64,000 nt of DNA from Haematobia irritans. Lineage: Eukaryota; Arthropoda; Insecta; Diptera; Muscidae. Shown here piece by piece: positions 1 to 9,112 of the stretch. The stretch lies in the NCBI RefSeq assembly GCF_050003625.1, contig NC_134401.1, forward strand, positions 67,653,629 to 67,717,628. The letters run 5' to 3'. The position numbers were made by a program, and so were the translations under genes. The notes under the pieces were generated by a model that saw only the letters and a program-made list of their open reading frames with translations, ran no database searches and had not been told where the DNA came from. Position 1 is the stretch's first letter; each line of letters starts with the position of its first letter.

Positions 1-466
1 TGTCTCTTGCTAATGGAAGTTCTAGCAGTTCGAGATTGAATTGGAAGAGAGATCTGTGTGATACAAGTTGGATGATATTTGTCTTCCGGCAATGCTAAAG
101 GTGAAGAAGAACTCGTACATATTTCAGAAGGATAATTAACAAAGATCAGATCTAAAAGTTTATTTTGGATATTAAAGACGTTATTTACTTGAAATAGACC
201 AAAGTCCAACAAAGGCTTAATTCTATCCATTACTATCTCATTAGATGGCACAGGGTCTAGAATATTCGAATCCGTAGAGTTTTCCCACAAAATTGAGGGT
301 AAGTTAAAGTCACAAAAGTTAGAAGAAAATCAGACGGTTTCGCTGATGAAAAAACTGAAGAAATTGCTGAAATATGGCTGTCGTATGTAGTAGTAGGAGA
401 ATCAGGAGGAATATAAGAACACGTAATAAATATAAACAATTTTTTTAATAAATATAAACAATTTTT
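1..466 (-). pseudogene. LINE A ORF2, endonuclease C-terminal half
   Basis: Reading the minus strand gives an endonuclease-like segment: LFIFITCSYIPPDSP, then, one frame away, DFNLPSILWENSTDSN followed by NEIVMDRIKPLLDFGLF. The D-F-N-L-P core with its aspartate is the conserved catalytic block of APE-type LINE endonucleases. The change of frame between the two parts shows at least one frameshift. The piece joins the N-terminal half at 2490-2800 once the tandem array is removed. It runs off the left edge of the window. Confidence 0.65.
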
Positions 467-468
467 TT
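425..468. repeat. 22-bp direct duplication at array edge
   Basis: Two perfect head-to-tail copies of a 22-bp sequence, 425-446 and 447-468, each ending AACAATTTTTTT, lie directly before the 436-bp array. The last 11 bp (ACAATTTTTTT) occur again at the far end of the array (about 2480), as expected of a target-site duplication or a slippage product at an insertion junction. Confidence 0.85.
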
Positions 469-2480
469 CGGGAGGTTCAAGTGTAGTTCACGTTGGGTTG
501 AGTGAATTACCCGAATTTATTCTGATAATTGGTTGATAGTTTTGCTGCAAGTAGAGGATGCTGATGAGGAATGTGGTAATTCCGAAACAGCTGTACATCC
601 AACCATCTTGCAGTCTATAGGGCTTTGCCCAAATAAATTTGACAAGCATACTTTTCCTCTGTTGGTTAAGCTACTCTTGTAGTTTAGTCAATGCATGGCT
701 TTAAGCTGAGATCAAAAAACAAAAAAACAACAATAACGATTGAAGAGAAGCCAACAATAACAAACAAAACGAATGAAGATAGAGGAAGCACGCTCAAAAA
801 CAAACCCAGCCAAATACATACAAATCGATGATTTGAGTTTGGCAAAGGAAAAGAGATATGCTGGCAAATTTGTTTAGGCAGTAGCCGACTATCAAACCCT
901 TTTTCGGGAGGTTCAAGTGTAGTTCACGTTGGGTTGAGTGAATTACCCGAATTTATTCTGATAATTGGTTGATAGTTTTGCTGCAAGTAGAGGATGCTGA
1001 TGAGGAATGTGGTAATTCCGAAACAGCTGTACATCCAACCATCTTGCAGTCTATAGGGCTTTGCCCAAATAAATTTGACAAGCATACTTTTCCTCTGTTG
1101 GTTAAGCTACTCTTGTAGTTTAGTCAATGCATGGCTTTAAGCTGAGATCAAAAAACAAAAAAACAACAATAACGATTGAAGAGAAGCCAACAATAACAAA
1201 CAAAACGAATGAAGATAGAGGAAGCACGCTCAAAAACAAACCCAGCCAAATACATACAAATCGATGATTTGAGTTTGGCAAAGGAAAAGAGATATGCTGG
1301 CAAATTTGTTTAGGCAGTAGCCGACTATCAAACCCTTTTTCGGGAGGTTCAAGTGTAGTTCACGTTGGGTTGAGTGAATTACCCGAATTTATTCTGATAA
1401 TTGGTTGATAGTTTTGCTGCAAGTAGAGGATGCTGATGAGGAATGTGGTAATTCCGAAACAGCTGTACATCCAACCATCTTGCAGTCTATAGGGCTTTGC
1501 CCAAATAAATTTGACAAGCATACTTTTCCTCTGTTGGTTAAGCTACTCTTGTAGTTTAGTCAATGCATGGCTTTAAGCTGAGATCAAAAAACAAAAAAAC
1601 AACAATAACGATTGAAGAGAAGCCAACAATAACAAACAAAACGAATGAAGATAGAGGAAGCACGCTCAAAAACAAACCCAGCCAAATACATACAAATCGA
1701 TGATTTGAGTTTGGCAAAGGAAAAGAGATATGCTGGCAAATTTGTTTAGGCAGTAGCCGACTATCAAACCCTTTTTCGGGAGGTTCAAGTGTAGTTCACG
1801 TTGGGTTGAGTGAATTACCCGAATTTATTCTGATAATTGGTTGATAGTTTTGCTGCAAGTAGAGGATGCTGATTAGGAATGTGGTAATTCCGAAACAGCT
1901 GTACATCCAACCATCTTGCAGTCTATAGGGCTTTGCCCAAATAAATTTGACAAGCATACTTTTCCTCTGTTGGTTAAGCTACTCTTGTAGTTTAGTCAAT
2001 GCATGGCTTTAAGCTGAGATCAAAAAACAAAAAAACAACAATAACGATTGAAGAGAAGCCAACAATAACAAACAAAACGAATGAAGATAGAGGAAGCACG
2101 CTCAAAAACAAACCCAGCCAAATACATACAAATCGATGATTTGAGTTTGGCAAAGGAAAAGAGATATGCTGGCAAATTTGTTTAGGCAGTAGCCGACTAT
2201 CAAACCCTTTTTCGGGAGGTTCAAGTGTAGTTCACGTTGGGTTGAGTGAATTACCCGAATTTATTCTGATAATTGGTTGATAGTTTTGCTGCAAGTAGAG
2301 GATGCTGATGAGGAATGTGGTAATTCCGAAACAGCTGTACATCCAACCATCTTGCAGTCTATAGGGCTTTGCCCAAATAAATTTGACAAGCATACTTTTC
2401 CTCTGTTGGTTAAGCTACTCTTGTAGTTTAGTCAATGCATGGCTTTAAGCTGAGATCAAAAAACAAAAAAACAACAATAA
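469..2480. repeat. 436-bp tandem repeat array, about 4.6 copies
   Basis: Units start with CGGGAGGTTCAAG at 469, 905, 1341, 1777 and 2213, so the period is exactly 436 bp. The fifth copy stops after about 268 bp. Copies are almost identical; one visible change is G to T in copy four (GATTAGG instead of GATGAGG, near 1873). No long ORF runs through the unit. A diverged single partial copy lies in reverse orientation at 10525-10672, so the unit is dispersed elsewhere. It splits the LINE endonuclease and therefore arrived, or expanded, after that insertion. Its class is not recognised. Confidence 0.93.
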
Positions 2481-2489
2481 CAATTTTTT

Positions 2490-2800
2490 TAATTTAAGCT
2501 AAGAATTCACTGTTAAAAATATTTTGCAAGCTGATTTGTTCAGAAGGATATGCGGATAAAACTGCTATAAGTACTCCACCACCTGTTTTTTTAGAAATAC
2601 AAGCGCGATCACATCTAAAAATATTGTAATTCGAACAAAGGATTTCTGAATTGAAGACATTATCTTTTAGCCAAGTTTCCGTAAAGATTATAATATCATA
2701 ATTAAATGAAAAACTATTAACATAAAGACAAGTAAGTTTAGTGTTTAGGCCTCTAACATTCTGATATAAAAGCGAAAATTCCCTTATTGTTGATGGCGAA
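2490..2800 (-). pseudogene. LINE A ORF2, endonuclease N-terminal half
   Basis: Minus-strand translation gives QNVRGLNTKL, then FTETWLKDNVFNSEIL, RCDRACISKKTGGGVLIAV. These match the N-terminal blocks of APE-type LINE endonucleases: the N-x-R-G-L asparagine block, the E-T-W-L catalytic glutamate, and the G-G-G-V block. It begins within a few bases of the ORF1 stop at 2802, the usual tight ORF1-ORF2 spacing. Reading is cut by a stop near 2510 and then by the 436-bp array. Confidence 0.75.
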
Positions 2801-2801
2801 A

Positions 2802-3680
2802 CTAGTTTTTTGTCAATTCACTACTGCGTGTCGGCAAGCGAGCCATATCATTTTTCGGATTTGCTCTGAAGATATACTCATGAACAACTGCCTTTGGAGG
2901 CCAAAACTCAGGATGAACTATATGATCAAAAAATTCCTCTGGAACAATAACTTTAAAGGACGCAGATCTACGCTTCTCAGCAAATTTAAATTTATATACT
3001 TCTAAATCAATTTCTTTCTGTAGTTTCCATTTAATATATGTTGAAATGTCATCGGACGAGGTTTCATCTGCAAATCGCGATATAAATATAGTTTTCATAG
3101 GAGCAATCACTTTTAGTTGATTCATCGCATTAATATCAGGGGTACCAGATGGAGAATAAAACGTATTTGTTATAGATGGAGATGAGTTTGCAGGATTTTC
3201 TCTGTTAACAGTGAGATTGTTTGATTGGGAAGTTGTATTAACCGGTTCTTGTATAGAAATAGATGGCAACAAATTGCGTGATGTGCCAGGTGTTGGGGTA
3301 TATTTAGGTGTAGTATCATTGTTTGCCACAGATGTTTTCTTTCTTTTCCTAGAAGAGTCTAGGGGTGAATGTAGAAATTTCTCCAAACATAGAGCGTTGT
3401 TAAACATTTCTTTATACTTTTCAAATTTCTCTACGACTGAATTAAGCCCATCACTTATAGACTCAAAAGCCAACTTCGTATTTTTAAAAAATGAAAAAAA
3501 CTCGGCATCATAAATCTTGCATTTCGAACAGCACCAACGAAGACCCTTGTCTTCATTAAGATGATCCACCGTACGTGCAGTCAGTCCAATACATTTCGAG
3601 TGGTATAAAGAGAGACAGAGCCAACAAGACACCATCGGCTCATTTTCCTTATTAACTTTGCAGTTTAACATACAAGTCAT
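2802..3680 (-). CDS. LINE A ORF1 protein with N-terminal PHD-type zinc finger
   Basis: An intact 292-residue ORF. Residues about 4-55 hold a PHD-type Cys/His pattern (C-x3-C early, W-L-C near residue 20, Y-H-S-K-C around 27-31, then W-C-C-S-K-C near 49-54). A lysine/arginine cluster (RKRKK) lies near residues 110-115, followed by a Ser/Thr/Pro/Asn-rich linker to about 185. The C-terminal part (from KTIFISRFADETSSDD) resembles the RNA-binding/esterase-like end of insect LINE ORF1 proteins and ends in ELTKN. Such proteins bind the element RNA; the PHD finger may bind chromatin, which is inference. It is the only full-length retrotransposon ORF1 in the window and is not visibly mutated. The ATG at 3680 is the first in frame. 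Confidence 0.8.
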   Translation of the reverse strand: MTCMLNCKVNKENEPMVSCWLCLSLYHSKCIGLTARTVDHLNEDKGLRWCCSKCKIYDAEFFSFFKNTKLAFESISDGLNSVVEKFEKYKEMFNNALCLEKFLHSPLDSSRKRKKTSVANNDTTPKYTPTPGTSRNLLPSISIQEPVNTTSQSNNLTVNRENPANSSPSITNTFYSPSGTPDINAMNQLKVIAPMKTIFISRFADETSSDDISTYIKWKLQKEIDLEVYKFKFAEKRRSASFKVIVPEEFFDHIVHPEFWPPKAVVHEYIFRANPKNDMARLPTRSSELTKN

Positions 3681-4150
3681 TGTAGATATTTAGGTACTAA
3701 TCCCTAGTGGGGTTGTATAATTTGAGGTGAGCTAATGAGTAAATACTTAGTTTGATCAATAACCAGCTGGTATGGTGAATTAATATTGGTAACAGCTGAG
3801 ATGGTGAAAATGACAGTGTAGCAGTTTGAGACAGATCAATTCTTACACGAACAGAATAACACAGCAAAACAACTGAAGAGAAGAGAGCGTAACCAAACAA
3901 ATGATGTATTACAGCAACAATTCTTCGACAGCAAACAGCAACAACAGCTAAGCAGGAACCAAAGGTGAAACACCAAATAATTTTGTTTTGTACTTTTTTA
4001 TAATTTAAAGACAAAGCAACCACTGGAATTCGACGAATCGAGACGTAGAAACACTGTGTGAATGTATTTAAGTAGGTGTCATACACTTTAAATTTGAGTA
4101 GAAATTAAAATACTGATAAAAAAGAGAGCTGTGTGAAAACACGACCGCAC
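3681..4150 (-). other. LINE A 5' untranslated region; no gene
   Basis: AT-rich sequence upstream of ORF1 on the minus strand. It has a 129-codon open stretch with no recognisable domain and biased composition, which I do not accept as a gene. The junction to Gypsy sequence lies between about 4130 and 4155. Confidence 0.45.
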
Positions 4151-4155
4151 AGTGT

Positions 4156-4536
4156 GAAGCTATTACGAGTTTTAGCAAACCAATTATCGAAAAGGAATTG
4201 TTGGCCATTCATTGGGGAATAAATTTCTTTAGACTCTATTTATATGGCAGAAGGTTCTATGTGGTCACAGATCACAGGCCTTTGGTATCTCTTTTTACGC
4301 ACAGTAATCCATCGTCAAAAATGACACGGATAAGAATGGATTTGAGCGATTACGATTTTGAAATAATTTACAAGAAAGGAAAAATGAACACAAATGCTGA
4401 TGCGTTATCTAGAATAGTATTAAACAGTGACGCACTAAAAGCTATGATTCCTGATAAGGCTGAGAATGAAAGAAGGATATTAGCTATCACAAGAAGCATG
4501 CAGAGGAAAACTGCACATGAGAAAACACTGATATGA
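4156..4536 (+). pseudogene. Gypsy RNase H domain (pol fragment)
   Basis: Translation starts mid-domain with SKPIIEKELLAIHWGINFF, then RFYVVTDHRPLVSLF and LSDYDFEIIYKKGKMN, then TNADALSRI. These are the hallmark blocks of the Gypsy RNase H: E-K-E-L-L-A-I catalytic glutamate, T-D-H-R-P-L catalytic aspartate, and the N-x-x-A-D-A-L-S-R terminal block. The N-terminal part and the whole reverse transcriptase are missing. The frame closes at 4534 and the following pol sequence continues in another frame, so a frameshift lies near 4530. Confidence 0.9.
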
Positions 4537-4801
4537 ATACTGCAGCAAGAACCACGATATTAAAGCCTGATCAACTTTATATTAGGGAGTGTACTTCTGT
4601 AGCGGATATAAAAAACTTGATGAAACTTAAATTTGTACCTCTAGAGGAAAATGGAAAAACACGGATAGAAGTTGGAAAGTATGAAATTATAGTAAGATGC
4701 AGCGATAATCCATCTAGCATACGAGTGAGTTTGGAGAAGCTGACGTTATTGATGCGTGATCATAAGATACGCGAATTAGCTCTGAGCAGAAATGATAATT
4801 G
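4533..4801 (+). pseudogene. Gypsy pol linker between RNase H and integrase
   Basis: About 90 codons (MNTAARTTILKPDQLYIREC to ALSRNDN) continuing the Gypsy polyprotein in a shifted frame. The spacer between RNase H and integrase has no enzymatic motif in this family. It is interrupted at 4802, where the TIR of the nested element begins. The remaining codons up to 4904 belong to the insertion, not to Gypsy. Confidence 0.6.
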
Positions 4802-6623
4802 CCCATGTTCGCAAATCCACTTCAATGTTAATGTGAATCAATTGCACGCCATTGGTGTTCTACTCTCCATATTCGCCGGAATTTTCGTGAAATTAATTCA
4901 CTAGCAGAAGTCATGGTGAAAGTTGAATTATTTCCGTAATGGATGCATTTCCGCTTAAAAAAAGTACTGACATAATAAATTTGTAGTGTTTTGTTTTATT
5001 ATACATGATTTTTATTAATTATTTACTATATTTATTTAAAAAAATAGTGATTTAAAAAAAGTCTCTTGATTCCACTTAGTTTGACTTCCACCCTCGTGAT
5101 TTTGTTGGTGATTTGTATAACCCAGCTGACGACTGATATGTTCGAAAAAAACAGGGTTGCCAACACACGAGATGTTTTACATAAAATTCAATACTTTTTA
5201 CTATTTTTCTCAATTTTCAATAAATATAGAAGTAGAATTTAAATCAGTATTATGTTTTCTATCTATTTTAGCGAAGGGTTTTAAGTTAAAAGCTTAAAAA
5301 ATATATTGCGTTCGTTGTATATTTTAAAAGTGAAAGTATGGCAACCCGGTATATATAAGTCAGCTGTCATAAATTGGTAAGCAGACGCAGTTGAAGACAG
5401 TTTTTTTTCTTTTTTTTTTGTATTTGGCGGGGCAAAAATGTAAGTATTAAATGTAAATCAATAAAATTTACATATTCTAACATATATGGCATACATTGAA
5501 AAATAGGGGCAAGCACAGAAATTGTACCCAAGACGAGATGATATTGAATTACATGCGCGACCACCCAGGCATAGCAAAGGGCTTTCCCAAGTGCGACAAA
5601 GTGGTGCAAAACAATTTTTGGTCGGAGTTGTCTCAAACACTTAACTCCTGTGGCCCCCCAACAAAAGACATTCCAGGTTGGAAAAAGGTAAGTACATGGA
5701 TACAGCTGGGAATATGCATAGTTTAATTGGTTCATTTTTTCAGGCTTGGACTGACAAAAAGTTACACATTAAACAAAAATTAGCTCACAATCACAAGGAG
5801 AGTCGGAAGACTGGAGGTGGTAGATTCAATAAATATGTATTGACTGCGCAAGAAGAAGATATATGTGGTATTTGTGGGTTATATACTACTGCCGAAGGCA
5901 TTCCACAAACAAATAGTTATGGTATAAAGAGAAAGCAAACTGTTAAATCGACTCCAGATTCATTGGAGACTTTAAATTCATCACCTAATTCTGAAAGCGA
6001 TGAAAATCAATCGCTAAAACCATCGGTTTGAAAATCATATGCAACAAATTCCGAAGATCCCGAGAGCCCACCAACCTCTTCCACTAAACGCAAACCTCTT
6101 CTACAAATGCCACAAACGTCGAAGCGTAAATCGCCCATGGCGTTGGAAGATGTCATGAATGAAGAAAGTGCAAATTTTAAATTAATTTCTGACAAATTAG
6201 ATGTTTTGTGCGAATGTGAATAGAAAATGTTTTGAAAACATAACCGCGGGCATTCAAAACATTGGAAATATTTTGACCGACATTAAAAGCATAAATCAGG
6301 AGAAATTGGATGAGATTAGGCGACATCATCGCGAAATGGAAAAGTCTTCCATAGCACGTAATAAGTTAAAGGTACAATTTTTAGAAATAGAGAAAGAGAA
6401 GCTCCATCTTTATGAATAATATGTTTAATACAAAAAAAAAACTTGATCTCGTTGTTCAACAACATCTTCATATATAAATAAATTTATAATTCTTAGTTCA
6501 TGTCTCGAAGCTTGTGAATTGTTATGCTTCGTAAAGAGCATGTTATTTGAACACCAAATTTTCACGTTCGTGGATTTGACGTGAATAGTTGAAGTGGAAT
6601 TGAAGTGGATATCGGAACATGGG
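4802..6623. mobile_element. TIR DNA element (1.8 kb) carrying a Myb/SANT gene
   Basis: The ends are inverted repeats: CCCATGTTCGCAAATCCACT at 4802 against CCCATGTTCCGATATCCACT read inward from 6623. About 20 of 24 terminal bases match. The insertion splits the Gypsy pol between linker and integrase. No transposase is present. The cargo is a zeste-like Myb/SANT DNA-binding gene, which recalls the second ORF of PIF/Harbinger elements, but flanking bases (ATTG / TGAA) show no clear 3-bp target duplication, so the superfamily is unsettled. It may be a non-autonomous derivative. Confidence 0.7.
5496..6419 (+). pseudogene. Zeste-like Myb/SANT DNA-binding protein gene with one intron, broken
   Basis: Exon 1 runs from the ATG at 5496 to 5687 (64 codons) and encodes GKHRNCTQDEMILNYMRDHP, then ends IPGWKK. 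A 56-bp intron follows (GTAAGT at 5688, CAG ending 5743). Exon 2 resumes in frame with AWTDKKLHIKQKLAHNHKES, TGGGRFNKYVLTAQEEDICG and a Ser/Pro-rich tail. This matches the Myb/SANT-like domain of zeste-type regulators, including the W-K-K / x-W intron position and the T-G-G-G-x-F-N-K-Y block. Damage: a TGA at 6029-6031 in the tail, and a frameshift near 6210. After the frameshift a coiled-coil-like end (ISDKLD, IQNIGNILTD, KLDEIRRHHREMEK) continues to the stop at 6417-6419. It sits inside the TIR element 4802-6623 and was probably its DNA-binding helper protein (inference). Confidence 0.75.
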
Positions 6624-7726
6624 TGAATATTTTTAAAACCATGGCCATGGATGAATTTAAAATAATATTTACGAAAATGCAGAAACATATGAAAACGGAT
6701 TTGAAAATTTTAATATACGATGAACCAAAAAGAATACATTGTAAAGATACACAGCTGAAACTAATAGATGAGTTTCATAACTCGGCACATGGAGGACACT
6801 TAGGTGTTAGAAAAACGACCCTATGGAAAATATGTATAAGATGATAAAGAGCTAAGTCCTAAAGTGCCCGCAATGCAAAATGAATAAACAAACGAGACAC
6901 ACGAAAGAACAATTTACACTGACCAATAGACCAACAACGAGTTTTGAAACTGTTTCCATTGATACAGTAGGACCGTTGAGGTTATCGAATCGTTATCGGT
7001 ATATTCTCACGATTCAATGTGATTTGACAAAATATATTGTAGCGATTCCAATGGAATCAAAGGATGCAAAAACTGTAGCAAGAACGTTAGTCGAACACTT
7101 CATACATATTTATGGGAATTTCAAAGTTTTGAAAGCTGATAAGGGCAGATATGTAGTTTGTTGAGGATAAAACAAATATTTAGTGCTCCATATCACCATG
7201 AAACTTTAGGTTCGATAGAAAGAAATCATAGGGTACTTAACGAATTCTTATTAAATTTCTCCAAAAATGATGAATGGGATACTTGGATTCCTTATTTTAC
7301 TTTTGCCTACAATACGTCACCGCATATAGATACAGGTTATTCGCCTTATGAATTAATATTTGGGAAACTTCCTTCCTTACCTAACGATGAAATAAATAAA
7401 CCTAACCAATTTTACAACACTGATGATTATGTTGCTGAATTGAAGCACAGGTTAAAATTTTCTCTCGAAAGAGCTAAAGATTTATTAGAAAAAATTTAAT
7501 AAAAAGGGTACTCCAAGATGAATCATCAAATTCACTAAATTTGAAAGTAGGAGACCTCGTTGTTTTGAGAACAATGAATAGAAAGAAAAATCAACCACCA
7601 TATCATGGCCCATATAAGATACTAGTTAGAGATGGAGTAAATTCAATTTTAGATATTAATGGAATAAAGAAGAAGTACCATAATAATATGTTTAAGAAAT
7701 GGAATGTACAGAATGAATTTAATTGA
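6624..7726 (+). pseudogene. Gypsy integrase (zinc-binding, DDE core, C-terminal domain), frameshifted
   Basis: Four open pieces make one integrase. The zinc-binding H-H part is FHNSAHGGHLGVRKT; its C-C partner KCPQCKMNKQ appears in another frame near 6863, so a frameshift lies near 6845. The catalytic core shows the first aspartate in SIDTVGPL, the second in KADKG, and, after another break at about 7164 with sequence lost, the glutamate in GSIERNHRVLNEF. The tail YSPYELIFGKLP and the C-terminal domain (LKVGDLVVLR, PPYHGPYKI, to 7726) follow after a stop at 7497-7499. All catalytic residues are visible, but the reading frame is broken at least three times. Confidence 0.85.
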
Positions 7727-7893
7727 TTAAGAAATTGAATGTACAGAATGAATTGAATTGATAAATATTTGAAATGTTTGTATTATACAAAAAAAATTAT
7801 CGAATTGTAATAAATAACTTCACTGAATTGTATGTATGCTAAGTATATGTTAAAAATAATTTTTAGGTATGAAAAATTATTTTTTTAAAAGGG

Positions 7894-8176
7894 TGTAGTG
7901 TATTCGGTACATTAGTTTTAAGTCAGCTGTTCAATAGTTTAAGTAACATTGTATATCAAACAGCTGTTTAGTAATAAATAATATAACATATGATTATATA
8001 AGGATTGTTGTTTATTTTTAAGGATATGTTGGAAAAAAGAATAGAATTAGAAATGACGTTATCTTAGTATAAAAGATCATCAAATTAAACAAGAAACGTG
8101 CTGTTTTTAACGTCCAAATTTTTGCAGCGATATTTTATATGTTAGCATATCTACGGGTATGTAGAATAATCGAATG
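7894..8176 (+). repeat. Gypsy LTR, 3' copy, probably truncated
   Basis: Begins TGTAGTGTATTCGGTAC immediately after a purine tract (AAAAGGG) downstream of the integrase, the expected position of a 3' LTR. The right part is replaced by the DD41D mariner at 8179 (with TA at 8177-8178). No partner LTR exists in the window, so the true LTR end cannot be set. Confidence 0.6.
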
Positions 8177-8178
8177 TA

Positions 8179-9110
8179 AAGGGTGATTCTTTTGAGGTTA
8201 GGATTTTCATGCATTAGTATTTGACAGATCACGTGGGATTTCAGACATGGTGTCAAAGAGAAAGATGCTCAGTATGCTTTGACATTTCATCATGAATAGA
8301 CTTACTAACGAGCAACGCTTGCAAATCATTGAATTTTATTACCAAAATCAGTGTTCGGTTCGAAATGTGTTTATCGACAAATTTTGTTCAGCGATGAGGC
8401 TCATTTCTGGTTGAATGGCTACGTAAATAAGCAAAATTGCCGCATTTGGAGTGAAGAGCAACCAGAAGCCGTTCAAGAACTGCCCATGCATCCCGAAAAA
8501 TGCACTGTTTGGTGTGGTTTGTACGCTGGTGGAATCATTGGACCGTATTTTTTCAAAGATGCTGTTGGACGCAACGTTACGGTGAATGGCGATCGCTATC
8601 GTTCGATGCTAACAAACTTTTTGTTGCCAAAAATGGAAGAACTGAACTTGGTTGACATGTGGTTTCAACAAGATGGCGCTACATGCCACACAGCTCGCGA
8701 TTCTATGGCCATTTTGAGGGAAAACTTCGGAGAACAATTCATCTCAAGAAATGGACCGGTAAGTTGGCCACCAAGATCATGCGATTTGACGCCTTTAGAC
8801 TATTTTTTGTGGGGCTACGTCAAGTCTAAAGTCTACAGAAATAAGCCAGCAACTATTCCAGCTTTGGAAGACAACATTTCCGAAGAAATTCGGGCTATTC
8901 CGGCCGAAATGCTCGAAAAAGTTGCCCAAAATTGGACTTTCCGAATGGACCACCTAAGACGCAGCCGCGGTCAACATTTAAATGAAATTATCTTCAAAAA
9001 GTAAATGTCATGGACCAATCTAACGTTTCAAATAAAGAACCGATGAGATTTTGCAAATTTTATGCGTTTTTTTTTTAAAAAAGTTATCAAGCTCTTAACA
9101 AATCACCCTT
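8179..9110 (+). mobile_element. DD41D (rosa-type) mariner copy 1, internally deleted
   Basis: The ends are inverted repeats AAGGGTGATT / AATCACCCTT, flanked by TA on both sides (8177-8178, 9111-9112), the Tc1/mariner target. Length is 932 bp. The transposase body is present but the DNA-binding N-terminal half is deleted. Near-identical relatives lie at 52340-53272 (minus) and 51152-51563 (3' end only). Confidence 0.92.
8292..9004 (+). pseudogene. DD41D mariner transposase, HTH region deleted
   Basis: The true ATG is at 8292 (MNRLTNEQRLQIIEFYYQNQ). After about 26 codons a deletion joins it out of frame to the catalytic body. The body reads RQILFSDEAHFWLNGYVNKQ (first D), MWFQQDGATCHTARD (second D) and PPRSCDLTPLDYFLWGYVKS (third D), ending IIFKK. 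Counting 41 residues between the second aspartate and the aspartate of P-L-D-Y-F gives DD41D, the spacing reported for rosa-type mariners. Most of the paired HTH DNA-binding region is gone, so this copy cannot make active transposase, but its ends could still be mobilised. Confidence 0.88.
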
Positions 9111-9112
9111 TA

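Larger units (their letters stand above)
1..4130 (-). mobile_element. Non-LTR retrotransposon A (PHD-finger ORF1 + APE endonuclease), interrupted
   Basis: A minus-strand LINE. From right to left it has a 5' untranslated stretch (about 3681-4130), ORF1 with a PHD-type zinc finger (2802-3680), and the start of ORF2 encoding an APE-like endonuclease (2800 down to position 1). ORF2 continues past the window edge, so the reverse transcriptase is not visible. A 436-bp tandem array interrupts ORF2 inside the endonuclease. PHD-finger ORF1 proteins are known from CR1/jockey-superfamily LINEs of insects. The exact clade cannot be set without the RT. The 5' boundary near 4130 is inferred from where Gypsy sequence begins. 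Confidence 0.75.
4151..8176 (+). mobile_element. Degenerate Gypsy-type LTR retrotransposon
   Basis: Plus-strand remains of a Gypsy pol in canonical order: RNase H (4156-4536), linker (4533-4801), integrase zinc-binding region, catalytic core and C-terminal domain (6624-7726), then an LTR beginning TGTAGTG at 7894 after a short purine-rich tract (AAAAGGG). Gag, protease and RT are absent (5' truncated), and no second LTR is seen. A TIR element (4802-6623) is inserted in the linker, and a DD41D mariner (8179-9110) ends the LTR. Several frameshifts make it inactive. Confidence 0.85.

Noticed and set aside
3697..4086. 129-codon minus frame upstream of LINE ORF1
   Set aside because: No domain, sits in the expected 5' untranslated region, no conservation evidence.
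5367..5735. Minus-strand ORF opposite the Myb/SANT gene
   Set aside because: Shadow of the real plus-strand exon; no domain.
8351..9004. Intact transposase gene beginning at 8351
   Set aside because: The real start is at 8292 and the apparent ORF begins only because a deletion moved the frame; the DNA-binding half is missing.
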